Positions 26,654 through 32,842 of a DNA stretch of 32,842 nt are shown piece after piece (the stretch's first letter is position 1; each line of letters opens with the position of its first letter). The position numbers and the translations under genes were made by a program. The stretch is from Beijerinckiaceae bacterium (GTDB taxonomy: Bacteria; Pseudomonadota; Alphaproteobacteria; Rhizobiales; Beijerinckiaceae), in contig CANMLK010000014.1 in assembly GCA_947498445.1 (NCBI GenBank), forward strand, positions 1 through 32,842, in the 5' to 3' direction. The notes under the pieces were generated by a model. That model saw nothing but the letters and a program-made list of their open reading frames with translations, was not told where the DNA came from and searched no databases.

Positions 26654-28615
26654 TCAGACTTGCAGCGAATACGTCGACGCGAGGGTCATCGCGGCGCGCA
26701 TGTCGTTTGCCGAAATGCTCCCGCCGTTCGCCGTGCGCGCGCTGGCCAACGCATCCGACAACCGCACCGGAAGGCCGGACGGATTAAACGGCTGATCGGG
26801 AAGCGAAGACCCCAGAGCCGACGCAATGGCTGCCGGCTCATCGGAAGCGCCGCCGACGTCCAGCGCAAGGGCAAACGCCAGGAGCGGCCATCTTTCAGTG
26901 CGCGCACGGCTGAGGCGATACGCGGTCACAAATCGCGAGACGCTGCGCGGCGTGCGTCCTGCGAGCGGCGCAAGCGCTTCCAGCAATGCCGCTTCCTCTG
27001 GCGAAACAGGGCGATCCCAGATTGATGCGCCCGTATCGAGCGCGGGCTCGCTGACGCTGGAAACCTCGCCGGTTGCGAGAAGTTTGCGCACAAGACGAGC
27101 GTAATCCCCGCTCGATGCGGCGTCGACCCGAACGCCAATCTGGATGCGGCGCGCAATTTGATCAGCCCCGTCCCCGCCCCATCCCTGCGCAAGGCGCTGC
27201 GGGTCGGCGGCGACGAGCAGCGCGAACGGCGCTTGCGCAAGCAGGGCCGCAGCCTGATCCACGAATGCCGCCGCGTCCTTCGGCGGCAGGCAATCCAGTT
27301 CGTCTATCGCAACAAGAATGCGCTGTGGCGTCGCGCTACCGCTAACGTCACGGGCGATGGCGCGGAAGAAATGACGGGCCTGACGGCTGCCAGCATCCCC
27401 TTCAGGCGCGGCGAAGGGCGACGCGCCCAGATCATCGGTCGCACGGCTCGAAAACGCGGCGGCGCGACGCTCGGCCTCTTCAGCGCGGCGCGCCTGCGCC
27501 TCCGACTGCGAGGCAAGATCATCCACAAGGCGCGTCTGGTTGCCGATCAGCGTATCGAGTTCGCGCTGGCCGGTCTGCATGTCCGCATCAAGCAGCGAGA
27601 CGCCGCGCCAGATGGGCGACATGAACCGGGCCGCGCGGAACGCATTGAGCGCGAGACAGCCCACCCCTGCCCAAAACAGAACGGTCCGCGCCGTGCCGAA
27701 AATTGTCGGGCTATTCGTGTTGATCCAGGCAGCCGTATTGGCGCCCATATCGCCCTGGCCGCCGAGCCAGCCCGCCCACAAGCCTTGCGAGGCCTGCGCC
27801 AAACCCAACGCCCACGCCAGCAAGAAGAAGGTCACGGCCAGGACGATGAGCCTGGCCTGCCCGCGGAATGCCCACATGGCGTGCGCGAAAGTCGAGATGC
27901 GCCCCATGACGCCGCGATTTTCAGCGACGTCGCGGACCAGATCCTTGTAGGTCGCCACCGGATCCCCCGAGATGAAACCGAAGGCCCGCAAACGACCCTC
28001 GATCCGGCTCCGGTTGGCGCGCGCCCACGAATCGATACGCGATCCGCCAGACTGGTAAAGAACGGTCTCGGACAAACGTGCCCTGCGGCCCGAGAGCTCG
28101 CTCAGCGTACGCCGCTCGCCGTCGAGGCGGCGGCGCAGATCAATCAAGCGCCCACCTGCGACGCGCGCGGCGTCCACCGGGTCGGCGCCAGCCGTGGCGG
28201 CGTCCTCGGCGAGTGCGCCCATTTTGCCGCCTTCGGCCTGCATCGCGGCAAAAACGCTTGCCGCCAACGCAGTTGCCGGATCACGCGCGGCGCCCGCATC
28301 AACGCGCGCCACCACGACATTCGGCAAATAAGGCGAGTCGCCCTTGGCGCCCGCCCTGGAAAATGCGCCCACTAGCTCGATCAGTCGCGCCAGAGCGAAG
28401 CTCTTGCCCGACCCGGCTGGTCCTAGAAGGCCAAGCGCCAACGGACTGCCCGCCGAACGATGCGCCGCCAGCTCTGCGAGTCCGCGAACTGCGGGGTCGA
28501 AGCCAAGCGCATCCGCCGACGCCGCGAAGGCCGGTTCTGTTGCGTTCGAAGCTGTGGCCATGTGGGGCGCGTTGTTGGCGTCGGCGGGGCCGGTATGCAG
28601 ATCGATATCAGTCAA
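26654..28615 (-). CDS. Membrane-anchored KAP-type P-loop NTPase
   Basis: A 653-residue P-loop ATPase with Walker A GPAGSGKS (65-72) and Walker B ILVAIDELD (433-441). Two hydrophobic helices (about 255-274 and 310-329) are inserted between them, the hallmark layout of KAP NTPases. A helical, charged segment (about 345-390, Glu/Ala/Arg-rich) follows the second helix. KAP proteins are often linked to defence or signalling, but the role here is unknown. I choose the TTG at 28615: GGAGG lies 7 bases upstream, whereas ATGs at 28678 and 28660 lack a ribosome site and the frame to 28897 overlaps the amidase gene. It stands alone, convergent with the exported protein and divergent from the amidase. 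Confidence 0.8.
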   Translation of the reverse strand: MTDIDLHTGPADANNAPHMATASNATEPAFAASADALGFDPAVRGLAELAAHRSAGSPLALGLLGPAGSGKSFALARLIELVGAFSRAGAKGDSPYLPNVVVARVDAGAARDPATALAASVFAAMQAEGGKMGALAEDAATAGADPVDAARVAGGRLIDLRRRLDGERRTLSELSGRRARLSETVLYQSGGSRIDSWARANRSRIEGRLRAFGFISGDPVATYKDLVRDVAENRGVMGRISTFAHAMWAFRGQARLIVLAVTFFLLAWALGLAQASQGLWAGWLGGQGDMGANTAAWINTNSPTIFGTARTVLFWAGVGCLALNAFRAARFMSPIWRGVSLLDADMQTGQRELDTLIGNQTRLVDDLASQSEAQARRAEEAERRAAAFSSRATDDLGASPFAAPEGDAGSRQARHFFRAIARDVSGSATPQRILVAIDELDCLPPKDAAAFVDQAAALLAQAPFALLVAADPQRLAQGWGGDGADQIARRIQIGVRVDAASSGDYARLVRKLLATGEVSSVSEPALDTGASIWDRPVSPEEAALLEALAPLAGRTPRSVSRFVTAYRLSRARTERWPLLAFALALDVGGASDEPAAIASALGSSLPDQPFNPSGLPVRLSDALASARTANGGSISANDMRAAMTLASTYSLQV

Positions 28616-28779
28616 GACAAAACCTCCGAACACGCGCCGTTCGCGGCGGGCTTCTACCATGGACTGACGCTGCGACATAGACACGGCGAGAACTTGGTGA
28701 AGCAATGGCCCGGAGCTTGCCAGTCGCCTTAAGGATGAACGATCTTCAACATCCCTGCCGCCAACCCCAAGAGAGAAAC

Positions 28780-30108
28780 ATGCCCGAGAGCTTCGCCGCA
28801 GCCAACGCCGCCTTCCAGTCGGGCAAGGATTCGCCCCGTGATTTTCTTGAACGCCGCCTTGCCGCCATCGACGCTCGGGAGGGCGAAGTCCTTGCATTCA
28901 CCGCGCGTTCCGACGTTGCGCAAGCCCGCAAGCTGGCAGATGACGCGAGCGCGCGCTGGCGCAGGGGAGCGCCGCTTTCACCGGTCGACGGCATGCCTTT
29001 TGGCGTGAAGGACGTGATTGAAACGATCGACCTGCCAACCCAGATGGGCTCGCCCCTCTACGCCGGTTGGCGCGGCGACAAGGATTCGGCGAGCGTGAAG
29101 GCCCTGCGCGAGGCAGGCGCCATTGTTGTGGGCAAGACAGTCACGACCGAATTCGCCGCCTCCCACCCAGGCCCGACGCGCAATCCCCATGACCTCACGC
29201 GAACGCCCGGCGGATCAAGCAGCGGATCGGCGGCGGGCGTCGCGGCCGACTTTTTCACGATGGGCCTTGGAACGCAGGTCGTCGGCTCGATTGTGCGGCC
29301 CGCAAGCTTTTGCGGCGTGGTAGGCTTCAAGCCGACCTTTGGCGGCCTCAACCGGGGCGGCAGCCACGATTACATGAGCCAGTCAGCGCAAGGCGTTTTG
29401 GCCGCCAGCCTCGATGATACGTGGCTCTCGGCCTACGCCATCGTCTCGCGGGTTGGTGGAGACCCCGGCCTTGAGGGCCTCATCGGTCCCGCCTCAGTCC
29501 CTGCGGCAAGCGCCCCCGCTTCGCTCATTTTGCTGGAGACGCCCGGCTGGGCGAAGGCGAATGAAAACGCCCGCAATGCGCTTCTGGTCGCGGTCGAAAC
29601 GCTCAAGAAGAGCGGCGTGAAAATTCTCACCCGCCGCGACCGCCCCGAGATCCAAGAGGTCGAACAGGCCATCCATCGCGCGCTGCCGCTCACACGCGAC
29701 ATCAATGCATGGGAATCGCGCTGGCCGCTGAACACATACATGGAGCGCGACGCCAGCAAGCTGAGCGAGTCGATGCGCGCGCGGTTCCATGAAACCGAAC
29801 ACATGAGCGTGGAAGACTACCGCCTCATGCTCGCCGAACGCAGGCGCATCCGCGCCGCCTTCGCAAAGCTAGCCGCCATTGCGCCTGCCTGCATCACGTT
29901 GTCAGCGACGGGCCCCGCCCCGGTTGGCCTTTCGTCCACGGGCGATCCAGCCTTCGTCGTGCCGGGCTCGATGCTCGGCGTGCCCGCGCTCAATCTGCCG
30001 CTGCTACGCGTGGACCATCTGCCGGTTGGCATTCAGCTGATGGGCTACGAACAAGCCGACGCGGACCTTTTCGCCCGCGCCGCATGGGTCACGTCCCGCC
30101 TGTCGTAA
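28780..30108 (+). CDS. Amidase-signature family enzyme
   Basis: A 442-residue amidase-signature hydrolase. The Ser-cisSer-Lys triad is complete: Lys77 (GMPFGVKDVIET), cis-Ser146 (TPGGSSSGSAAG) and nucleophile Ser170 (GTQVVGSIVRPAS). The spacings of 69 and 24 residues equal those of malonamidase E2. It would hydrolyse a small amide; it is not clearly GatA, whose partners gatB and gatC are absent. GAGAG lies about 6 bases before the ATG. The frame extends to 28705 but without support. It is divergent from the KAP-type gene. The substrate cannot be named from sequence. Confidence 0.9.
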   Translation: MPESFAAANAAFQSGKDSPRDFLERRLAAIDAREGEVLAFTARSDVAQARKLADDASARWRRGAPLSPVDGMPFGVKDVIETIDLPTQMGSPLYAGWRGDKDSASVKALREAGAIVVGKTVTTEFAASHPGPTRNPHDLTRTPGGSSSGSAAGVAADFFTMGLGTQVVGSIVRPASFCGVVGFKPTFGGLNRGGSHDYMSQSAQGVLAASLDDTWLSAYAIVSRVGGDPGLEGLIGPASVPAASAPASLILLETPGWAKANENARNALLVAVETLKKSGVKILTRRDRPEIQEVEQAIHRALPLTRDINAWESRWPLNTYMERDASKLSESMRARFHETEHMSVEDYRLMLAERRRIRAAFAKLAAIAPACITLSATGPAPVGLSSTGDPAFVVPGSMLGVPALNLPLLRVDHLPVGIQLMGYEQADADLFARAAWVTSRLS

Positions 30109-30126
30109 AAATCAGACGCGCTGGAT

Positions 30127-30696
30127 TTAATGGTGGTCGTGCCCGGCGCCATGACCGCCCCCATGCGCGCCGGCGGGTTTCACGCCGGCAGGCGCGGCTG
30201 CAGCGCCCAGCGGCGCGACGCGAAACTCCACGTCGATGGAGCCGGCCTTCTGGAAGGTAAGTCGGCCCTTCACCGGCTTGCCCGCCTCCAGCGCGCCCTT
30301 CATGTCCATGAACATGAAATGATAACCGCCCGGCTTGAGCTCCACACTCGCGCCGGGCGCGATCTCAAGCCCCGTCGCCAGTTCACGCATACGCATGACG
30401 CCGCCATCAACCGACATTTCATGCACCTCAACGCGCGCGGACAGATCGAACGTGCCGCCCACAAGACGATCCGGCTCCGCGCCCGTATTAGTGATGCGCA
30501 CATAGCCGCCGGCAATTTTCGCGCCCTTGGGCGTCACGCGGGTCCACGGCGCCGTGATCGTAAGGGCGCCGAGCTTGTAGCTCTCCTCGGGCACCGCCTG
30601 CGCCGCCGCATCGGACACAAGCCGCACGCCGGGAGCCGCGTTCAAAGATAGTGCCGTCATGGCCGCAATTGCAGCCCCAATAATGGTTTTGTGCAT
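30127..30696 (-). CDS. PCu(A)C-type periplasmic copper chaperone
   Basis: A 189-residue exported copper-binding protein of the PCu(A)C (DUF461) family, which delivers Cu(I) to cytochrome oxidase or stores periplasmic copper. The leader (MHKTIIGAAIAAMTALSLNA) is followed by the cupredoxin-like domain (about 40-160). The methionine/histidine site is present: His92 and Met94 (VHEMSVDGG), Met103 and then His126 and Met128 (GGYHFMFMDM), close to the family spacing. A His-rich tail (HGGGHGAGHDHH) should add metal capacity. It follows the DUF2946-like gene by 45 bases on the same strand and is probably in one operon with it. Confidence 0.93.
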   Translation of the reverse strand: MHKTIIGAAIAAMTALSLNAAPGVRLVSDAAAQAVPEESYKLGALTITAPWTRVTPKGAKIAGGYVRITNTGAEPDRLVGGTFDLSARVEVHEMSVDGGVMRMRELATGLEIAPGASVELKPGGYHFMFMDMKGALEAGKPVKGRLTFQKAGSIDVEFRVAPLGAAAAPAGVKPAGAHGGGHGAGHDHH

Positions 30697-30741
30697 GTCG
30701 TGCTCGCTTAATGAAGGCGCGTATATGCGCCGCTGATATCG

Positions 30742-31140
30742 TCAGGAGTGCAGGACGACATCAGTGCGAGGCGGCGCACGCGCTGGGGGATGAACGCGAA
30801 GGTCAGCGCGAGAGACGACCAGCGCGACGTGAACAACGTTGGCGCCAATATCAAAAGACGACGCGACAGAGACAGACGCCCCGCGCACGCCAGGCAAAGC
30901 CCCGCCCACATGGCAAAGCGCGGCGCAAACGCAATCATGTCCCGTATGCGGCGTCGCAGGCGCCTGCCCGGGCGCCGACGCTTGCCCAGACACGCAAAGG
31001 ACGGCGCCATCCGGCCCTGCGAGCGAATGAACAGGCCCCGCCAGTCCGGCAAGGAAAATCTGCAACAGCATGGCGTACAGGCCAAGGACAAGGAGTCCGG
31101 CCCGCCATCCCGGCAGTGTTTCGCTGCGCGTCTTGATCAT
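30742..31140 (-). CDS. DUF2946-like small membrane/metal-site protein
   Basis: A 132-residue protein with one strong hydrophobic helix (LLVLGLYAMLLQIFLAGLAG, about 16-35), followed by a Cys/His cluster HTGHDCVCAALCH (65-77) that looks like a metal site. This resembles DUF2946-type proteins found near copper genes, and it precedes the PCu(A)C gene by 45 bases. A role in copper handling at the inner membrane is therefore likely but inferred. I choose the ATG at 31140 for its position just before the helix; the ribosome site is poor, and a longer frame to 31245 is possible. It diverges from the TSUP gene. Confidence 0.7.
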   Translation of the reverse strand: MIKTRSETLPGWRAGLLVLGLYAMLLQIFLAGLAGPVHSLAGPDGAVLCVSGQASAPGQAPATPHTGHDCVCAALCHVGGALPGVRGASVSVASSFDIGANVVHVALVVSRADLRVHPPARAPPRTDVVLHS

Positions 31141-31336
31141 GGCGCCGATAACCCATTTCGACCGCCGCGCGTCAAGCAGGCGTTCTGGCGCATGGCAGGA
31201 ATGCGCTGAAAACACGCCAGCCCCCACGACCCCGCTCGCACCCATCGACGCAGTCAGCTAATGATCGCGTGGGATCGTCGCACGCATAGTCGCGCCGAAC
31301 ATGGGATAGCGGCGCGCACGCGCCAGCGGGGTTGGA

Positions 31337-32086
31337 ATGGAAGCGATTTTGCCTGCGGACATGAGTCTGCTGATGTTCGTTGGCCTGACCATCGCCTCGT
31401 TCTGCACCGCCTTCATAGGCCTCTACACCGGCACCGCTGGCGGCCTTATCCTCCTTGCCATCATGGCGACCGTGATGCCGCCCATCAGCGTCGTGCCCGC
31501 GCACACGTTTGTTCAGCTGGGCTCGGGCCTCACCCGCGCCATGCTGATGTGGCGCTGGATCATGCGCGGCACCATCCTGCCATTCCTGGTGGGCGCCATG
31601 CTGGGAGCAACGCTGGGCGCGCGCACCTTCGTGGCGTTGCCGCAAGCCATGCTCATGGGCATCCTGGGCGGGTTTATCCTGGTCGTCACATGGTTGCCGA
31701 ACCTTGGCCGGCTGGGGGCCGAACGGGGACGCTTCGCCGTGGTTGGCTTCGCCGCCACGTTTCTGGGCGTTTTTGTGAGTGCGACAGGCACGATCGTAGC
31801 GCCCTTCGTGGCCAGCGCCGCGCCAGACCGGCGCAACCACGCCGCGACGCTCGGTGCGCTGATGACGCTGGTGCATATCCTCAAGCTCGTCGCTTTCACG
31901 GCAATTGGATTTTCGGTGTGGGATTATGTGCCGCTGATCATCGCCATGGTGGCGACGGGCAGTGTAGGCAATTGGTTGGGCGAAGTCGCGCTGGCCCGCA
32001 CGAGCGAAAAACGCTTCCGAATCATCCTGCAAATCGGGCTGACAATCCTCGCCCTGCGCCTCATCTGGAACGCGCTGGCGATCTAA
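31337..32086 (+). CDS. TSUP family (TauE/SafE-like) membrane permease
   Basis: A 249-residue inner-membrane protein with about eight hydrophobic helices and the two-fold repeat layout of TSUP anion exporters: GTAGGLILLAIMATVMPPISVVPAHTFVQL (shown as the helix at about 32-61) and its counterpart TFLGVFVSATGTIVAPFVAS. Family members move sulfite, sulfoacetate or other organosulfur anions, but the substrate is not readable here. The ATG at 31337 has GGGG and GG just upstream and the protein begins directly before the first helix. It is divergent from the DUF2946-like gene. The gene ends 32 bases before a tRNA-like remnant. Confidence 0.85.
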   Translation: MEAILPADMSLLMFVGLTIASFCTAFIGLYTGTAGGLILLAIMATVMPPISVVPAHTFVQLGSGLTRAMLMWRWIMRGTILPFLVGAMLGATLGARTFVALPQAMLMGILGGFILVVTWLPNLGRLGAERGRFAVVGFAATFLGVFVSATGTIVAPFVASAAPDRRNHAATLGALMTLVHILKLVAFTAIGFSVWDYVPLIIAMVATGSVGNWLGEVALARTSEKRFRIILQIGLTILALRLIWNALAI

Positions 32087-32124
32087 AAGCCGACTTTCAC
32101 CGGGATGATTGGTGAAATGGTCGG
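32085..32124 (-). terminator. Terminator-like hairpin next to the tRNA remnant
   Basis: On the minus strand CCGAC-(CA)-TTTCACC pairs with GGTGAAA-GTCGG across a 9-base loop, and CTTTT follows. That is 12 pairs with one 2-base bulge. The 5' arm overlaps the tRNA-like 3' end at 32118-32133. It reads as the terminator of a former minus-strand tRNA gene; it may also stop the plus-strand TSUP transcript. Confidence 0.6.
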
Positions 32125-32133
32125 AGTGAGAGA
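32118..32133 (-). other. tRNA-Pro-like 3' end, putative attachment core
   Basis: Read on the minus strand, TCTCTCACTCCGACCA matches the 3' end of alphaproteobacterial tRNA-Pro genes as I recall them (acceptor strand CACTCCG plus the ACCA end). The T arm and the rest of the tRNA are missing. It lies 151 bases before an integrase start. Such remnants mark the displaced side of an integration into a tRNA 3' end. The match is from memory, so moderate confidence. Confidence 0.5.
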
Positions 32134-32232
32134 CCGAACAGCCAATGTCCGTCTATGCCTGAGGCTGTCTCAATAACCATTGATTTAGCTTATTTATTTC
32201 TCGTGACCGTCTATCGGCGTGCGTCTTGATCC

Positions 32233-32260
32233 GCGACAATCCGCTCCAAAGGTGTATACT
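32233..32260 (+). promoter_or_regulatory. Probable integrase promoter
   Basis: GCGACA (32233-32238), 16 bases, then TATACT (32255-32260). The -10 is a five-of-six match and the -35 four of six. It lies 24 bases before the integrase ATG, in an AT-richer stretch. Confidence 0.55.
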
Positions 32261-32284
32261 GAAGTGTGTGGCGGAGGTGCCAGA

Positions 32285-32842
32285 ATGGCGGGAAAGTTGA
32301 CGGCGAGAGGAGTAGAGAAGGCAAAGCTTGGTACTCATAGCGATGGCGGCGGCCTGTACTTGGTGGTCTCGCCTAAGGGGGCCAAGAAATGGGTTTTCCG
32401 GTTCAAGATAAGGGGCAAGCAGTCGCTCATGGGGCTTGGGTCGGAGGAACTTGTCACTTTGGCCGAGGCCCGAGAAAAGGCGATCGACGCCCGCCGTATG
32501 GTCGTGGCTGGGATCAACCCAATTGCTGCAAGGCGGCAAGTTGCACTTGCGGCCATCGCGAAGCCTACATTTGGCGAGGTCGCGGATGAATTGGTTGCTT
32601 CGAAAGCCGGTGGTTGGCGCAACGTCAAACATCGCGACCAATGGGTATCGTCCTTGGAGACATATGCGGCGGCCCTGAGAAACATCCCGGTCGATGAAAT
32701 CGATACGGAAATAATACTTTCAGTGCTCAAGCCTATCTGGACGTCTAAACCGGAAACAGCCAACCGTGTCCGCAATCGCATAGAGCTTGTACTGAGCGCC
32801 GCCAAAGCGAAGGGGCTGCGCTCTGGCGACAACCCCGCAGTA
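32285..32842 (+). CDS. P4-type tyrosine integrase, 3' part outside the window
   Basis: The 186 codons visible encode the N-terminal half of a P4-like site-specific tyrosine recombinase. The DUF4102 arm-binding domain is clear: DGGGLYLVVSPKGAKKWVFR, then SLMGLGSEELVTLAEAREKA, ARRMVVAGINPI. The start of the core-binding SAM-like domain follows (TFGEVADELVASK, then WVSSLETYAAALRNIPVDEI). The catalytic domain with Arg/His/Tyr would lie beyond base 32842. The start at 32285 has GGAGG 7 bases upstream and a promoter-like -10 at 32255. It is the first gene of a probable integrated element extending to the right. Confidence 0.92.
   Translation, partial: MAGKLTARGVEKAKLGTHSDGGGLYLVVSPKGAKKWVFRFKIRGKQSLMGLGSEELVTLAEAREKAIDARRMVVAGINPIAARRQVALAAIAKPTFGEVADELVASKAGGWRNVKHRDQWVSSLETYAAALRNIPVDEIDTEIILSVLKPIWTSKPETANRVRNRIELVLSAAKAKGLRSGDNPAV

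Noticed and set aside
27158-28375. Plus-strand frame of 405 codons opposite the KAP-type ATPase
   Set aside because: Arg/Gly/Ala-rich composition without motifs; the minus strand carries Walker A and B and membrane helices.
31172-32032. Minus-strand frame of 286 codons opposite the TSUP permease
   Set aside because: His/Gln/Asp-rich shadow of hydrophobic codons; the plus strand has a clear membrane protein.
32085-32160. Intact tRNA-Pro gene at the right end
   Set aside because: Only the acceptor 3' strand and CCA are present; no T arm, anticodon arm or D arm can be folded upstream of it.
32153-32641. Minus-strand frame opposite the integrase start
   Set aside because: The plus frame encodes a recognisable DUF4102 domain with promoter-like and ribosome sites.

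Overview
The window is GC-rich chromosomal DNA with tightly packed, often convergent genes. It most likely comes from an alphaproteobacterium of the Hyphomicrobiales (Rhizobiales) type. Supporting signs are a class A RNase P RNA of alphaproteobacterial form beside an AmpD-like amidase, a monolithic cobalamin-dependent MetH, and many orphan Bug-type binding proteins and aromatic-catabolism genes. The taxonomic call is inference from gene content only.

Layout. (1) 1-5.7 kb, housekeeping: the 3' part of metH, an SDR oxidoreductase, an AmpD-like amidase, rnpB with a recognisable promoter, and a leaderless ModA-like binding protein. (2) 6.0-14.2 kb, an unusual accessory block. A convergent pair (alpha/beta hydrolase plus Bug-type binding protein) occurs twice in the same order. 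An AhpD-like CxxC protein lies between the copies. The block ends in two divergent, paralogous M24 (pita-bread) proteins that have both lost the metal ligands of aminopeptidases. It has no permease and no regulator. (3) 14.4-16.0 kb: ettA, a translation factor. (4) 16.1-25.8 kb, an aromatic-acid block. It holds a QuiC1-type 3-dehydroshikimate dehydratase/HPPD-like fusion, a Rieske oxygenase resembling phthalate dioxygenases, a 4,5-dihydroxyphthalate decarboxylase-like protein, an MFS carrier, two paralogous class II aldolase-fold proteins, an isochorismatase-type hydrolase and a second MFS carrier. Several steps would converge on protocatechuate, but the electron-transfer partner, diol dehydrogenase and ring-cleavage genes are not here. 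(5) 25.9-32.1 kb, mixed genes: a small exported beta-rich protein, a membrane KAP-type P-loop ATPase read from a TTG start, an amidase-signature enzyme, a two-gene copper-type operon (DUF2946-like plus PCu(A)C) and a TSUP permease. (6) From about 32.1 kb: a tRNA-Pro-like 3' end with an adjoining hairpin, then the start of a P4-type tyrosine integrase running off the window. This is probably the edge of an integrated element.

The most interesting parts are the duplicated hydrolase/binding-protein/pseudo-M24 block, the four pairs of paralogues within about 20 kb, the 26-bp perfect tandem repeat in the divergent promoter region of the aromatic block, and the probable attachment site at the right end. 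All functions are read from motifs and gene context; no search was run.
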